Assembly: GCA_945862385.1 (NCBI GenBank)
Contig: CAMAXV010000003.1
Coordinates: 92,522-156,521, forward strand
Length of the DNA: 64,000 bases
Reading direction: 5' to 3'
Source: Chitinophaga pinensis
GTDB taxonomy: Bacteria > Bacteroidota > Bacteroidia > Chitinophagales > Chitinophagaceae
Shown: one piece after another, positions 18,192 through 26,737 of the stretch
Layout: the number at the start of each line of letters is the position of its first letter
Numbering within the stretch: position 1 is the stretch's first letter
Program-made: the position numbers and the translations under genes
Notes under the pieces: generated by a model
What the model saw: the letters and a program-made list of their open reading frames with translations, nothing else
Database searches by the model: none
What the model was told of the DNA's origin: nothing

Positions 18192-19625
18192 TTACTTTCT
18201 GTAATCAAGCGGTGGCTTCCTGTCACCCGCAAGAGATTTATACTGGAAGTTGCTTCCTCTAGCTTTAACCAATTCTGACTGGGCTATTGGAATAAGCTCA
18301 GGCTTCAGGAAGATATCAACCGCAGAGAGTGCCATAGTTTTGGCCGCAACCATCATCCCCTTAAAGCCAATAGACATGCCGTCACAGGCTACAGCTTGCC
18401 AACTGTGTCCCGGAATACCAGGAACCCAGGTTGCAGTTGAGAGTCCTGTAGTAGGAACAACCCAACTCACGTCACCTACATCAGTAGATGCCGAAGTCAA
18501 TCCGTTTAACTGATACGGCTTTACTTCCGCCGCACTTTCAACAGGAGGCAGTGAGGATGAACTTACCGTTTTTCTGATGGCTTCGGCAAATGCTTTTTCT
18601 TCCTCAGAATAAATAATACCACCTACTTTTTCAAGATTCCTTTGCATCACCTTAGCGAGCGTTTCATTGGGCAGCAGGTTGTACAAACCAGTCATGATTT
18701 CATGAGAGACTGAAGTTCCCGTTCCCATTGCAGCAGCATCGGCAACTTTTATAAGTCTATCCCAGATATCATTCAATCCACTTACAGAGGGATGTCTGAT
18801 GGTAAATTCAACTTCTGCAAAATCTGGAACAATATTTGAAGTCAATCCACCTTTCTTAATAACATAGTGAATTCTGGTTTCCTGCGATACGTGTTCACGC
18901 ATCAGGTTCACCATAAAATTCATGGCTTCAACACCATCCAGGGCACTTCTGCCTTTTTCAGGGGCGGCAGCAGCATGTGCTGCTATACCTTTAAACCTAA
19001 ATAGTGCTACTTTGTATGCCAGTGTTGAAGAGGGACTGGCACTGTTGTTATCCCCAGGATGCCATTGCAAAACAGCATCAACATCATTGAAAGCCCCTGC
19101 CCTTACAAGGTAGGTCTTCCCGCCACCTGCGCCTTCTTCCGCAGGTGTACCAAATAGTTTAATAGTTCCTTTTATGCCATTAGCCTCCATCCATTTTTTT
19201 GTTGCAATGGCGGCGGCTACGGAACCTGTTCCAAAAAGATTATGTCCACATGCATGTCCAAATCCTCCCTCCTCACGTGCAAGTTTATCGGGTGTTGCCT
19301 GTTGAGACAAGCCTGGCAAGGCATCCATCTCAGCAAGAAAACCAATAACCGGTTTTCCAGTGCCGAAGCTTGCTACAAAAGCGGTTGGTATATCTGCAAT
19401 ACCCTGTTCCATTTTGAATCCCTCTCCCCTGAGTTCATCTTGCAGTAAAGCGGTTGTTTTATGCTCCAAGTAGCCTGGTTCAGCCCATTTCCAAATGGTT
19501 TCTGCCATGCCCTCATAATGTTTCTGTTTGTCGTTCAGGTGTTTTAAAACAGCTTTAGATGCATCCTGAGCTACTGTGCATGTGACTGACAAAATCAGAA
19601 TTAAAGTGTTTATGAATGTACGCAT
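18192..19625 (-). CDS. Exported M20-family amidohydrolase (AbgB-like)
   Basis: A zinc metallo-amidohydrolase of the M20D type, similar to the p-aminobenzoyl-glutamate hydrolase subunit AbgB. The 477 residues start with a signal peptide (about 1-19, TCTVAQ), which places it outside the inner membrane, unlike the cytoplasmic E. coli enzyme. The metal and catalytic region shows GHACGHNLFGTGSVAAA, TPAEEGAGGG and VLQWHPGD. The dimerisation domain carries HAAAAPEKGRSALDG. C-terminal STDVGDVSW and PGIPGHSW match the family. It follows the GldM-like gene and valS on the same strand (gaps 52 and 11 bases). The substrate may be an N-acyl or folate-like amide; this is inference. Confidence 0.87.
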   Translation of the reverse strand: MRTFINTLILILSVTCTVAQDASKAVLKHLNDKQKHYEGMAETIWKWAEPGYLEHKTTALLQDELRGEGFKMEQGIADIPTAFVASFGTGKPVIGFLAEMDALPGLSQQATPDKLAREEGGFGHACGHNLFGTGSVAAAIATKKWMEANGIKGTIKLFGTPAEEGAGGGKTYLVRAGAFNDVDAVLQWHPGDNNSASPSSTLAYKVALFRFKGIAAHAAAAPEKGRSALDGVEAMNFMVNLMREHVSQETRIHYVIKKGGLTSNIVPDFAEVEFTIRHPSVSGLNDIWDRLIKVADAAAMGTGTSVSHEIMTGLYNLLPNETLAKVMQRNLEKVGGIIYSEEEKAFAEAIRKTVSSSSLPPVESAAEVKPYQLNGLTSASTDVGDVSWVVPTTGLSTATWVPGIPGHSWQAVACDGMSIGFKGMMVAAKTMALSAVDIFLKPELIPIAQSELVKARGSNFQYKSLAGDRKPPLDYRK

Positions 19626-19677
19626 AAATGAATTGTTGATACTAAAAACAGGGATTAACCTGAAGTTAAAGGATTAA

Positions 19678-20139
19678 CTAATTTACTGCAATTCTGATAT
19701 CCGGGGCCAACTGAAATTTTCCGGCTTTATTCCTGAAAAGAATTTTATTGATCAGGATGGTGTCTCCGGCTTTAACGTTGTCTTTGATACTGTCAATCCA
19801 AACCTTACTCAGTTGTGCTGTGTCGGTGAACTCTCCCACGCGCAGGTCACTCCTGTATTTGAGTTGTTCCGTTTCGTCATCTTTGTATGCACTTTTGAAT
19901 TTATAATTCAAACGGAATGATTTTACCGGATAGGATTCCCCTGCATTGTCTTTGACAAATATGGCAGCAGGTGCAATTGATGCAATCTGTGCAGCCGGAG
20001 CATTGCCCGATTTAACAGGTCCCCAGGTTGATGTAAAAGTGATGGCAGCATTTGAGCTGACTGATGGTTTTATTTTACCACCCTGTGCATACGCTTGTGT
20101 AACCATAACTAGCTGGAGAAGCATCAAAATTCTTAACAT
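19678..20139 (-). CDS. Exported protein with possible GldM C-terminal-like beta domain
   Basis: A 153-residue protein with a clear signal peptide (about 1-18, ending TQAYAQ) and a beta-rich mature part. The layout of the mature part (AIFVKDNAGESYPVKSFRLN, then WIDSIKDNVKAGDTILIN, then a basic strand and a closing IRIAV) recalls the C-terminal domain of gliding/secretion protein GldM, but similarity is only by eye. It lies 11 bases after valS and upstream of the amidohydrolase. I do not assign a function. Confidence 0.6.
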   Translation of the reverse strand: MLRILMLLQLVMVTQAYAQGGKIKPSVSSNAAITFTSTWGPVKSGNAPAAQIASIAPAAIFVKDNAGESYPVKSFRLNYKFKSAYKDDETEQLKYRSDLRVGEFTDTAQLSKVWIDSIKDNVKAGDTILINKILFRNKAGKFQLAPDIRIAVN

Positions 20140-20150
20140 GAAAATTGATT

Positions 20151-22811
20151 TTAGAGATTCTTGAGACTTTCTTCAAGAAGGCTGATCTTTGCAATGGCAT
20201 CAGCCTGTTTTTTTCTTTCCAGATCCACAACTTCCCCTTTAGCATTGGCAACAAACTTTTCGTTGGATAATTTCTTTTCTACAGACGCGAGGAAACCTTT
20301 GTAATAGGTTAATTCCTCTTCAAGTGACTTACGCTGTACAGAAGTATCCAAGATCTGGTCTGTTTTAATATATAACCTGTCTGCCCCAAGAACAAGCTGA
20401 ATTGTGTCGGCAACAGCATCATCTGTGAAATTAAATGCTTCTGCATTGATTTGCTTACACAATATTTCCTGAATGCCATTCCAGGTTCCCTTTTCAGTGA
20501 CGGTTGCATAGAGGGAAACAGCATCTTTATTTTTGATCTGAGCCTTCAGTCTGGCATCCCGGATTGCAGTAATAGCCGCTTTGAGCAGTTCAGCCTCCAG
20601 CAAAATTTCTCTGCCTGACTCCCTGAAAACAAAGGATGAATCGAGTTGCCTTATACAAAGATCTGACGATTGGTTTTCATTCAGCAAATGATAGATTTCT
20701 TCAGTCACAAAAGGCATAAATGGATGTAACCTTTCCATCAATATTTCAAAGTTTGCAATGGCCCTATCCAGGTGTTGCTGATCCATTGGCTTTTCAAATC
20801 CGGGTTTGATCCACTCCAGATACCAGCTGCAATAATCATCCCAAATCAATGTATATAGCGTTTTCAGGGCTTCACTCAGTTTAAATTGTGCCATTAATTG
20901 GTCAACTTCGCTACACACCTGTCTCAGTCTTGCCTCAAACCACCTATGTGGCCAATCGCTTGTAAGTGTTATTTCTTCCGGAAGCAAATTCTCCTTGACC
21001 CTTCCCTTCCAAAGCTGAATCAGCTTGAGGGCATTCCAGATTTTATTGATGAAATTCCGGCCCTGTTCATTGGATGCCTTATCCCATAGGAGGTCATTAC
21101 CCGCAGGAGAAGCAATCAGGATACCAAACCTAACTGCATCAGCACCAATTTCATCAATCATATTGAGCAAGTCAGGAGAGTTGCCCAATTGTTTACTCAT
21201 TTTCCTACCGAGGTTGTCTCTGACTATCCCCGTAAAATATACATCATTAAAAGGCTTTTTACCCATGTATTCATACCCAGCCATAATCATTCTGGCCACC
21301 CAGAAAAAGATGATTTCGGGAGCAGTAACCAAAGACTGCGTTGGGTAATAATAACTGACTTCAGGATTGCCCGGATTTGAAATTCCCTTAAAAACTTCAA
21401 AGGGCCAAAGCCAGGAGGAGAACCAGGTATCCAGACAGTCTTCATCCTGCTTCAGCACAGGATCTGAAACATTGTATTGTGCTGAAAACTTTTTCTTTGC
21501 TTCTTCCTCATCCATCGCAACCACAAACTGACCCTGATCATCATACCAGGCAGGTATCCTGTGGCCCCACCAAAGTTGCCTGGAAATACACCAGTCTTTG
21601 ATGTTTTCCATCCAGTGCCTGTAAAGGTTTTTGAATTTAGCAGGATGGAAGTTGATTTCACCATCGTTGACAGCGGACAGTGCGGGACCAGCAATTTTCT
21701 TCATGTCAACCCACCACTGCAAAGACAATCGTGGCTCCACAACCACATCTGTACGCTCTGAAAACCCTACCTGGTGAACGTATTCCTCAATTTTAACAAC
21801 ATGGCCAGCGGCTTTCAGTTCTTCTACGATATCTTTTCTGGCCTCAAACCGATCTTTGCCTACATGAAGAACAGCATCTGCACTAAGTGTACCATCTTCA
21901 TTCAGGATATCTATCACTTCCAGACCGTGTTTAATACCAATCTGGTTATCATTCATATCATGTGCAGGTGTGATTTTCAGGGCACCTGATCCAAAATCGA
22001 TAGCTACATAATCATCTCCAATGATTGGAATTTTTCTATTAATAAGTGGAACGAGTGCAAATGTTCCGATCAGGTGATTGAAGCGCTCATCTTTGGGATT
22101 GACAGCAATAGCTGCATCACCCAGAATTGTTTCAGGACGCACGGTAGCAATTGTAATCCCCCCTTTGTCCAGGGAAACAGGTAATCCGCTTTGGTCAACA
22201 AGCTGATACTGCAAAAAATATAATTTACCCTGCACTTCCTTGAAGATTACCTCTTCATCACTGAGTGCAGTTTTAGCACGGGGGTCCCAGTTGATCATCC
22301 GCTTACCACGGTAGATGTACCCTTTTTTGTATAAGTCGTTGAAAACATGGATTACGGATCTGTAGTAGTCCGGATCCATGGTAAAACTCGTGCGGTTCCA
22401 ATCGAGTGAGCAACCGAGCTTCTTCAGCTGTTGAAGGATTATTCCTCCATATTTCTCTTTCCACTCCCAGGCATACGTCAGAAATTCATCTCTGGTAAGT
22501 GTGGCTTTCTGAATACCCCTCTCACGGAGCATCTGTACAACTTTAGCTTCAGTGGCAATGGAAGCATGATCTGTACCCGGCACCCAACAGGCATTTTTAC
22601 CCATCATGCGTGCTCTTCTTACCAGTATATCCTGAATGGTATTGTTGAGGCAATGCCCCATGTGCAAGATACCTGTAACATTGGGCGGTGGGATAACTAC
22701 AGTATAAGATTCCCTGTCATCAGGTTTGCTTTCAAAATGACGCTTTTCCAACCACTGCTGATACCACTTGCTTTCAGCAGATTTAAAATCAAAGTTCTTG
22801 GAGATCTCCAT
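20151..22811 (-). CDS. valS: Valyl-tRNA synthetase
   Basis: A class I aminoacyl-tRNA synthetase that charges tRNA-Val and edits mischarged threonine. The 886 residues match bacterial ValS. Seen are PPPNVTGILHMGH near 41-53 (HIGH motif), the connective editing domain (TVRPETILGDAAIAV and GALKITPAHDMND), GRKMSKQLGNSPD (KMSKS loop), the anticodon-binding domain and the C-terminal coiled-coil arm with LEEELTYYKGFLASVEKKL. Both tRNA-Val genes of this window lie within 12 kb. The promoter (22834-22865) has a good -7 and a near-consensus -33. Two exported proteins follow on the same strand. Confidence 0.96.
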   Translation of the reverse strand: MEISKNFDFKSAESKWYQQWLEKRHFESKPDDRESYTVVIPPPNVTGILHMGHCLNNTIQDILVRRARMMGKNACWVPGTDHASIATEAKVVQMLRERGIQKATLTRDEFLTYAWEWKEKYGGIILQQLKKLGCSLDWNRTSFTMDPDYYRSVIHVFNDLYKKGYIYRGKRMINWDPRAKTALSDEEVIFKEVQGKLYFLQYQLVDQSGLPVSLDKGGITIATVRPETILGDAAIAVNPKDERFNHLIGTFALVPLINRKIPIIGDDYVAIDFGSGALKITPAHDMNDNQIGIKHGLEVIDILNEDGTLSADAVLHVGKDRFEARKDIVEELKAAGHVVKIEEYVHQVGFSERTDVVVEPRLSLQWWVDMKKIAGPALSAVNDGEINFHPAKFKNLYRHWMENIKDWCISRQLWWGHRIPAWYDDQGQFVVAMDEEEAKKKFSAQYNVSDPVLKQDEDCLDTWFSSWLWPFEVFKGISNPGNPEVSYYYPTQSLVTAPEIIFFWVARMIMAGYEYMGKKPFNDVYFTGIVRDNLGRKMSKQLGNSPDLLNMIDEIGADAVRFGILIASPAGNDLLWDKASNEQGRNFINKIWNALKLIQLWKGRVKENLLPEEITLTSDWPHRWFEARLRQVCSEVDQLMAQFKLSEALKTLYTLIWDDYCSWYLEWIKPGFEKPMDQQHLDRAIANFEILMERLHPFMPFVTEEIYHLLNENQSSDLCIRQLDSSFVFRESGREILLEAELLKAAITAIRDARLKAQIKNKDAVSLYATVTEKGTWNGIQEILCKQINAEAFNFTDDAVADTIQLVLGADRLYIKTDQILDTSVQRKSLEEELTYYKGFLASVEKKLSNEKFVANAKGEVVDLERKKQADAIAKISLLEESLKNL

Positions 22812-22833
22812 GTATCGCTACTATTTTGGTATA

Positions 22834-22865
22834 CAAAGGTAGCGATTAAAAGTCCTCCAAGCAAT
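22834..22865 (-). promoter_or_regulatory. Probable valS promoter
   Basis: On the minus strand TACCTTTG (22834-22841) fits the -7 consensus, and ATTG (22862-22865, one mismatch to TTTG) stands 20 bases upstream. The start would be near 22828, about 17 bases before the valS ATG. Confidence 0.55.
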
Positions 22866-22984
22866 TACCAAACGAGATAGGTAATCAAAGCTATTGTTCC
22901 ATAAACGGCAATAACTATCAGACCAATCTTAACAGTTTGGGAGACATTGAGCGATGAAAGTGCTTTCATAAAAAATGTTTTCAT
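22865..22984 (-). CDS. Small single-span membrane protein, candidate
   Basis: A 39-codon frame begins with ATG at 22984 and ends with TAA at 22865-22867. The predicted peptide starts MKTFFMKALSSLNVSQTVK, a basic amphipathic head. It continues IGLIVIAVYGTIALITYLVW, a strong membrane segment that ends the protein. It lies 53 bases upstream of the valS start on the same strand. The head-then-helix design is typical of real bacterial small membrane proteins. No family is recognised, and a chance frame of this length cannot be excluded. Met6 is an alternative start. Confidence 0.4.
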   Translation of the reverse strand: MKTFFMKALSSLNVSQTVKIGLIVIAVYGTIALITYLVW

Positions 22985-23227
22985 TGTTACATGAATTTAC
23001 GAAGGTCTTTCAAGAGGGACGGCTTGTTAGTACTTAACAATTAGACGCAAAAGCCTTAGGATTTGTTACTAGACAATGTAAAGATAATGTTAAAGTTAAA
23101 AACTTGCAAGTTTTGGGTGACCTTTTTATCAAAGTGACCAAAACTACTTAGTGGCATGAAGCTAATCATGCGCTAACCCGAAAAGGTCATTTATCATTGC
23201 TGAAACATCTCATCAAACTATTTAATT
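22985..23227. other. Non-coding stretch with palindromes upstream of the 23228 gene
   Basis: No gene is seen. The stretch holds a perfect 16-bp palindrome AAAACTTGCAAGTTTT (23099-23114), two copies of GTGACC just after it, and a 6-bp inverted repeat GCATGA...TCATGC (23154-23171). They lie 57-130 bases before the next gene and could be regulator sites. No consensus promoter was found. Confidence 0.45.
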
Positions 23228-23662
23228 ATGAAGACATCGGCAAATTCTTACAGGTATGGGGTTTGGATTGACAGAAAGCATGCCATGATTATCAAGATAG
23301 ACGCTGAAGGCAACCCCGAATATTCAGAAATCATATCAGGCCTGGGAACCAGAACGAGGTTTCAGGGTGAAACAACAACCAAGACCGGGATGTTGGGGAC
23401 AGTTATCTCGTGGCAGAAAAAATCTCAGGAAAAAGAAAATAATTACATGAAGAAATTTGTTACCAAGGTAGTAGACAGCCTGCAAAATGCCAATGCAGTG
23501 CTCATCCTTGGTTCTGCTGATACGCGCTTTGAACTTCAGAATGCCATTGAAAAGAGCAAAACAATGCATGATACCTGGATAGAAAACAGGCCTGAGGAGA
23601 AACTTGACCGGCGAGGACTGGAACTGGAAATGGAAAAACATTTTAACCTGCATTTCAGCTAA
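23228..23662 (+). CDS. Protein of the bacterial eRF1/pelota-like (host attachment/translational machinery) type, tentative
   Basis: A 144-residue soluble protein. The N-terminus YGVWIDRKHAMIIKID looks like the start of bacterial proteins related to the archaeo-eukaryotic release factor fold. The middle segment VVDSLQNANAVLILGSADTRFELQNAIEKS resembles the eRF1 domain-3-like part with its GPADTK-type loop, here GSADTRFEL. The link to translation or stress is from remembered family features only. The upstream non-coding region is palindrome-rich, which would suit a regulated gene. It is followed by a separate promoter for the exonuclease gene, so the two are not clearly one operon. Confidence 0.5.
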   Translation: MKTSANSYRYGVWIDRKHAMIIKIDAEGNPEYSEIISGLGTRTRFQGETTTKTGMLGTVISWQKKSQEKENNYMKKFVTKVVDSLQNANAVLILGSADTRFELQNAIEKSKTMHDTWIENRPEEKLDRRGLELEMEKHFNLHFS

Positions 23663-23667
23663 GTGAA

Positions 23668-23699
23668 TTTGTAACAACAACGATATCCCATTAACTTTG
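23668..23699 (+). promoter_or_regulatory. Bacteroidota-type promoter of the exonuclease gene
   Basis: TTTG (23668-23671), a 20-nt spacer and TAACTTTG (23692-23699) match the consensus fully. The -7 box ends only 7 bases before the ATG at 23707, so the mRNA probably has almost no leader. Confidence 0.7.
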
Positions 23700-23706
23700 G
23701 GGTTGA

Positions 23707-25077
23707 ATGTTTGCAGTAGTAGATATAGAAACAACAGGAGGTAATGCCGGAACCGGAAGTATAACTGAAATAGCCATTTTGATTACAGATGGCCAGCAGG
23801 TTCTTGACAGGTATACCACGCTCGTAAATCCTTTGCGCCCGATTCCACTTTTTGTAGAAAAACTGACAGGAATCAATGACGCCATGGTAAGCAAAGCCCC
23901 TGTTTTTGCTGATGTGGCACGTGAAGTTTATGATTTACTCCAAGGTAAAATTTTTGTTGCCCACAATGTAAATTTTGATTTCTCATTCATTGCACATCAG
24001 TTGCAGCAACATGGATACCAGCTTCAGTCTCGAAAACTATGCACAGTCAGGCTTAGCCGGAAAATATTTCAGAATTTGCCGAGTTATAGCCTTGGAAACC
24101 TTTGTCGCTCGCTGGAAATACAACTCACAAACAGACACAGGGCTTTGGGTGATGCGGAGGCAACAACATTGTTATTTCATAAATTGCTGAACAATGACAC
24201 CGGAAAGCATATTGACAGTATGCTTAAGAAAGGCAGCAAGGAAGCCTACCTGCCTATGCATTTATCAGGTAAAGATTTAGACAAGATTCCCAATGTTCCC
24301 GGCATTTACTATTTTCATGACAACAAGGGTAAAATCATCTATGTTGGCAAAGCCAAACAATTGAAAAAAAGGGTAATCAGTCATTTTTCCAATAATGATG
24401 TGAGCAAACGTAAGCAGGACCTAATCAGGCTTGTTCACAAAATAAGTTATAAAGAATGTGGTAATGAACTGATGATGAGTGTTCAGGAAAGTGTCGAAAT
24501 CAAAAGAATATGGCCACAATTTAACCGATCGCAAAAAAAGTTTGAAAACAGATTTGGCATCTGCAGTTATGAAGATCAGAAAGGCATTTTAAGGCTTGGT
24601 GTTGTTAAAAAGAAGAAACACATCAAAACACATACCACATTTGCCATGCAACTTGACGGCATCAGGTTGTTGAATAAGCTCGCAAGAGAACATGGATTAT
24701 GCCCAAAGATGTGCTTTTTACAACTGGAACATGTAGATTGCCAGGGACAAGTGGAGTCATTTTGTTCAGGCATTTGCGACGACAAAGAGCATACTACTTC
24801 CTACAACAACAAAGTCTTATCAGCCATTAATGCTATGGTGAGTGATTCTCCAAATCTTGCTGTATTCGGACCAGGTAGAAAGCTTACAGAACTTAGCTGT
24901 ATCATGATTGGGAGAAATGATTTCCTGGCTTTAGGATTTGTTTCCCATCATGCCTTAAAAATGAAAAAAGATAAACTGGAAAAACAACTCTCAGCTGCTG
25001 CCTCTAACGAATTTATCAGGTCAATGGTTTTAGCTTATGCAGATAAAAATCCTGCACTGACAGTTGTCTTTAATTGA
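23707..25077 (+). CDS. DnaQ-like 3'-5' exonuclease fused to a UvrC/Cho-type GIY-YIG nuclease
   Basis: A 456-residue fusion. Residues 1-165 are an exonuclease of the DNA polymerase III epsilon type (DEDDh): FAVVDIETTG, then VAHNVNFDFSFI and HRALGDAEAT. After a short linker, residues about 195-290 form a GIY-YIG domain (PNVPGIYYFHDNKGKIIYVGKAKQLKKRV) like the N-terminus of UvrC or Cho. The C-terminal part (to 456) is cysteine-containing (CPKMCFLQLE, CSGICD) and family-specific. This fusion is known from many Bacteroidota and Actinobacteria and is thought to act in DNA repair. It converges with clpS, 4 bases between stops. Confidence 0.9.
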   Translation: MFAVVDIETTGGNAGTGSITEIAILITDGQQVLDRYTTLVNPLRPIPLFVEKLTGINDAMVSKAPVFADVAREVYDLLQGKIFVAHNVNFDFSFIAHQLQQHGYQLQSRKLCTVRLSRKIFQNLPSYSLGNLCRSLEIQLTNRHRALGDAEATTLLFHKLLNNDTGKHIDSMLKKGSKEAYLPMHLSGKDLDKIPNVPGIYYFHDNKGKIIYVGKAKQLKKRVISHFSNNDVSKRKQDLIRLVHKISYKECGNELMMSVQESVEIKRIWPQFNRSQKKFENRFGICSYEDQKGILRLGVVKKKKHIKTHTTFAMQLDGIRLLNKLAREHGLCPKMCFLQLEHVDCQGQVESFCSGICDDKEHTTSYNNKVLSAINAMVSDSPNLAVFGPGRKLTELSCIMIGRNDFLALGFVSHHALKMKKDKLEKQLSAAASNEFIRSMVLAYADKNPALTVVFN

Positions 25078-25081
25078 AAAT

Positions 25082-25369
25082 TTATTTGATTTCCTCTACG
25101 GTAGCACCAATACCGCGGTCAACTATAGCCTCACACATTGTTTTCAGCTCTTCGTAAGTGCCTTTTTTAACATCACACTTGCCCTTGTAGTGAATTATCA
25201 TGGCACATTGCTCTGCCTGTTCCGGCTCATGCTTGCAAATGTCTATAAGTGTTTTAATAACCCAGTCAAAAGTATTGATATCATCATTCCAGACAATTAA
25301 AACGTAGCCAGTACTTTCCAGTACTTCTACTTCATATTCCTCGAAAACAATGGGTTTAATCTGAGACAT
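25082..25369 (-). CDS. clpS: ATP-dependent Clp protease adaptor ClpS
   Basis: ClpS binds proteins with destabilising N-terminal residues and delivers them to ClpA/ClpC with ClpP. The 95 residues contain VLIVWNDDINTFDWVI, which holds the substrate-pocket residues (NDDxNTxxxV), and the second block EQAEQCAMIIHYKGKCDVKKG, where the family usually has HxxG. It starts 27 bases after the tRNA-Val(GAC) gene on the same strand and has no clear promoter of its own, so it is probably co-transcribed with the tRNA. Its partner ATPase is likely the ClpC at the right edge of the window. Confidence 0.93.
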   Translation of the reverse strand: MSQIKPIVFEEYEVEVLESTGYVLIVWNDDINTFDWVIKTLIDICKHEPEQAEQCAMIIHYKGKCDVKKGTYEELKTMCEAIVDRGIGATVEEIK

Positions 25370-25396
25370 GGTGTTTTAAACACTTGAATAGTTATG

Positions 25397-25471
25397 TGGA
25401 ACATACTGGGCTCGAACCAGTGACCCCTACTCTGTCAAAGTAATGCTCTAAACCAACTGAGCTAATGTTCC
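25397..25471 (-). tRNA. tRNA-Val (anticodon GAC)
   Basis: A 75-nt cloverleaf on the minus strand. Acceptor GGAACAT pairs with ATGTTCC, with discriminator A. The D-arm is GCTC/GAGC, the anticodon stem TTACT/AGTAG with loop TTGACAG gives anticodon GAC, and the T-arm is ACTGG-TTCGAGC-CCAGT. CCA is not encoded. It reads GUC and GUU codons. A perfect promoter lies upstream and clpS follows 27 bases downstream. Confidence 0.93.
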
Positions 25472-25480
25472 CACTGGCCG

Positions 25481-25511
25481 CAAATTTACTAAAAAAACCT
25501 CAATTTACAAA
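25481..25511 (-). promoter_or_regulatory. Promoter of tRNA-Val(GAC)-clpS
   Basis: On the minus strand TTTG (25508-25511), 19 bases, TAAATTTG (25481-25488): an exact consensus match. Its distance from the tRNA 5' end is nearly the same as for the other tRNA-Val gene (32.5 kb). Confidence 0.78.
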
Positions 25512-25522
25512 TGGCATGTGCT

Positions 25523-26692
25523 TTAAACAACCGGCCATTTGAAGGTTGAAACCAGTGGAATCCGCATTCCGCTGGCTGAAGATTTCCTTGCAGCTTCTAT
25601 GATCTCCAGCACATGTAAAGCATGTTCAACATTGATCAATGGCTCGGTCTTATTCACTATTGATTCAGCAACCTTTGTTGCACCTTCCTGCCATACATAT
25701 CCGCCTGTTTCTTTTTCATGTAGCTGACCTGGTTTTTCCCATGAATCGTCCAGGATAACTCCGTTGGTTTCCCAGTCGTAACCTATCATCCGCATATTTC
25801 CCTTGTCCCCATAGATCTGGATAGAATGCAGCTGCTGCCCCTTGGCCTCATGCCCGTGTGGATCAAAAAAATTAAAGCCACACATTACATGACTTATGAT
25901 ACCACTGTCATGATCCATGAGTATATGTGCATTATCTTCCTCTTCTACCTTGATTTTACCTTTCTCATCAATCATACGTTCCGGATTAACAATGCTAAGC
26001 ATGGCCATTACTGATTTAGCCGGACCGAGTAATCCGGTTAAAGTTGCCATGTTGTATACACCCAGATCAGGCATACTGCCCCCGTTTTTTTCATAGAAAA
26101 ACGATGACCATCCCGGTCCTGTGTGTCCATATTGACCGTGAGCACTTGCAACACGGCCTAATTTACCTTCTTGTATACAGCGGCTCATAAAGGCAAACTG
26201 TGGACTATTCACAACTGCAGGGGCTCCCCAAAGCTTCAGATTTTTACTTTTGGCGAGCTCAAGTAGCGCTTTACCTTCTGCATAGGTATTGGCCATGGGC
26301 TTTTCACTCCACACATGCTTTCCTGACAGTAGGGCTTTTTTGTTCAGTTCACCATGCTTTTGCATGTCTGTAAGGGTTACCATCATATCAAATGGCACTC
26401 CTTTCAACAAGGAGTCTATATCAGCATAAGTTGCAGCCTTAACATTATATTGTTCATTCTGAGCAACTGCCCTTTCATGTCTGATATCACATAAGCTTAC
26501 AATTTCAATTGAAGGGGATGATTGTAAATGAGGGATATACCTGTTGCTGACACTGCCACAACCTATAATGGCTACCCGTATCTTTTTTATGTCATTGACC
26601 GCAACCATTGACTCCAGAGATGTGAGGAGGGATGCAGCACCTGCAGAAGCTGCGAAAGTTAAAAACTGCGAACGAGACATGTTCTGATTCAT
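25523..26692 (-). CDS. Exported Gfo/Idh/MocA-family oxidoreductase
   Basis: A 389-residue NAD(P)-dependent sugar oxidoreductase-type protein. The N-terminus (NMSRSQFLTFAASAGAASLLT) looks like a Tat-type signal with only one arginine of the pair. The Rossmann fold follows (VAIIGCGSVSNRY), then the family motif SEKPMA with the conserved lysine, and a C-terminal alpha/beta domain with MPDLGVYNMATLTGLLGP. It is the last gene of a three-gene minus-strand locus after DUF1501 and the DUF1549/1553 protein. Exported members of this family keep a tightly bound cofactor and act on sugars or glycosides, so a redox partner among the neighbouring cytochromes is plausible; this is inference. Confidence 0.87.
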   Translation of the reverse strand: MNQNMSRSQFLTFAASAGAASLLTSLESMVAVNDIKKIRVAIIGCGSVSNRYIPHLQSSPSIEIVSLCDIRHERAVAQNEQYNVKAATYADIDSLLKGVPFDMMVTLTDMQKHGELNKKALLSGKHVWSEKPMANTYAEGKALLELAKSKNLKLWGAPAVVNSPQFAFMSRCIQEGKLGRVASAHGQYGHTGPGWSSFFYEKNGGSMPDLGVYNMATLTGLLGPAKSVMAMLSIVNPERMIDEKGKIKVEEEDNAHILMDHDSGIISHVMCGFNFFDPHGHEAKGQQLHSIQIYGDKGNMRMIGYDWETNGVILDDSWEKPGQLHEKETGGYVWQEGATKVAESIVNKTEPLINVEHALHVLEIIEAARKSSASGMRIPLVSTFKWPVV

Positions 26693-26737
26693 AAACGTGT
26701 ATTAATTTTTTTAATGGAGCATGATAATTTCCGGGAA

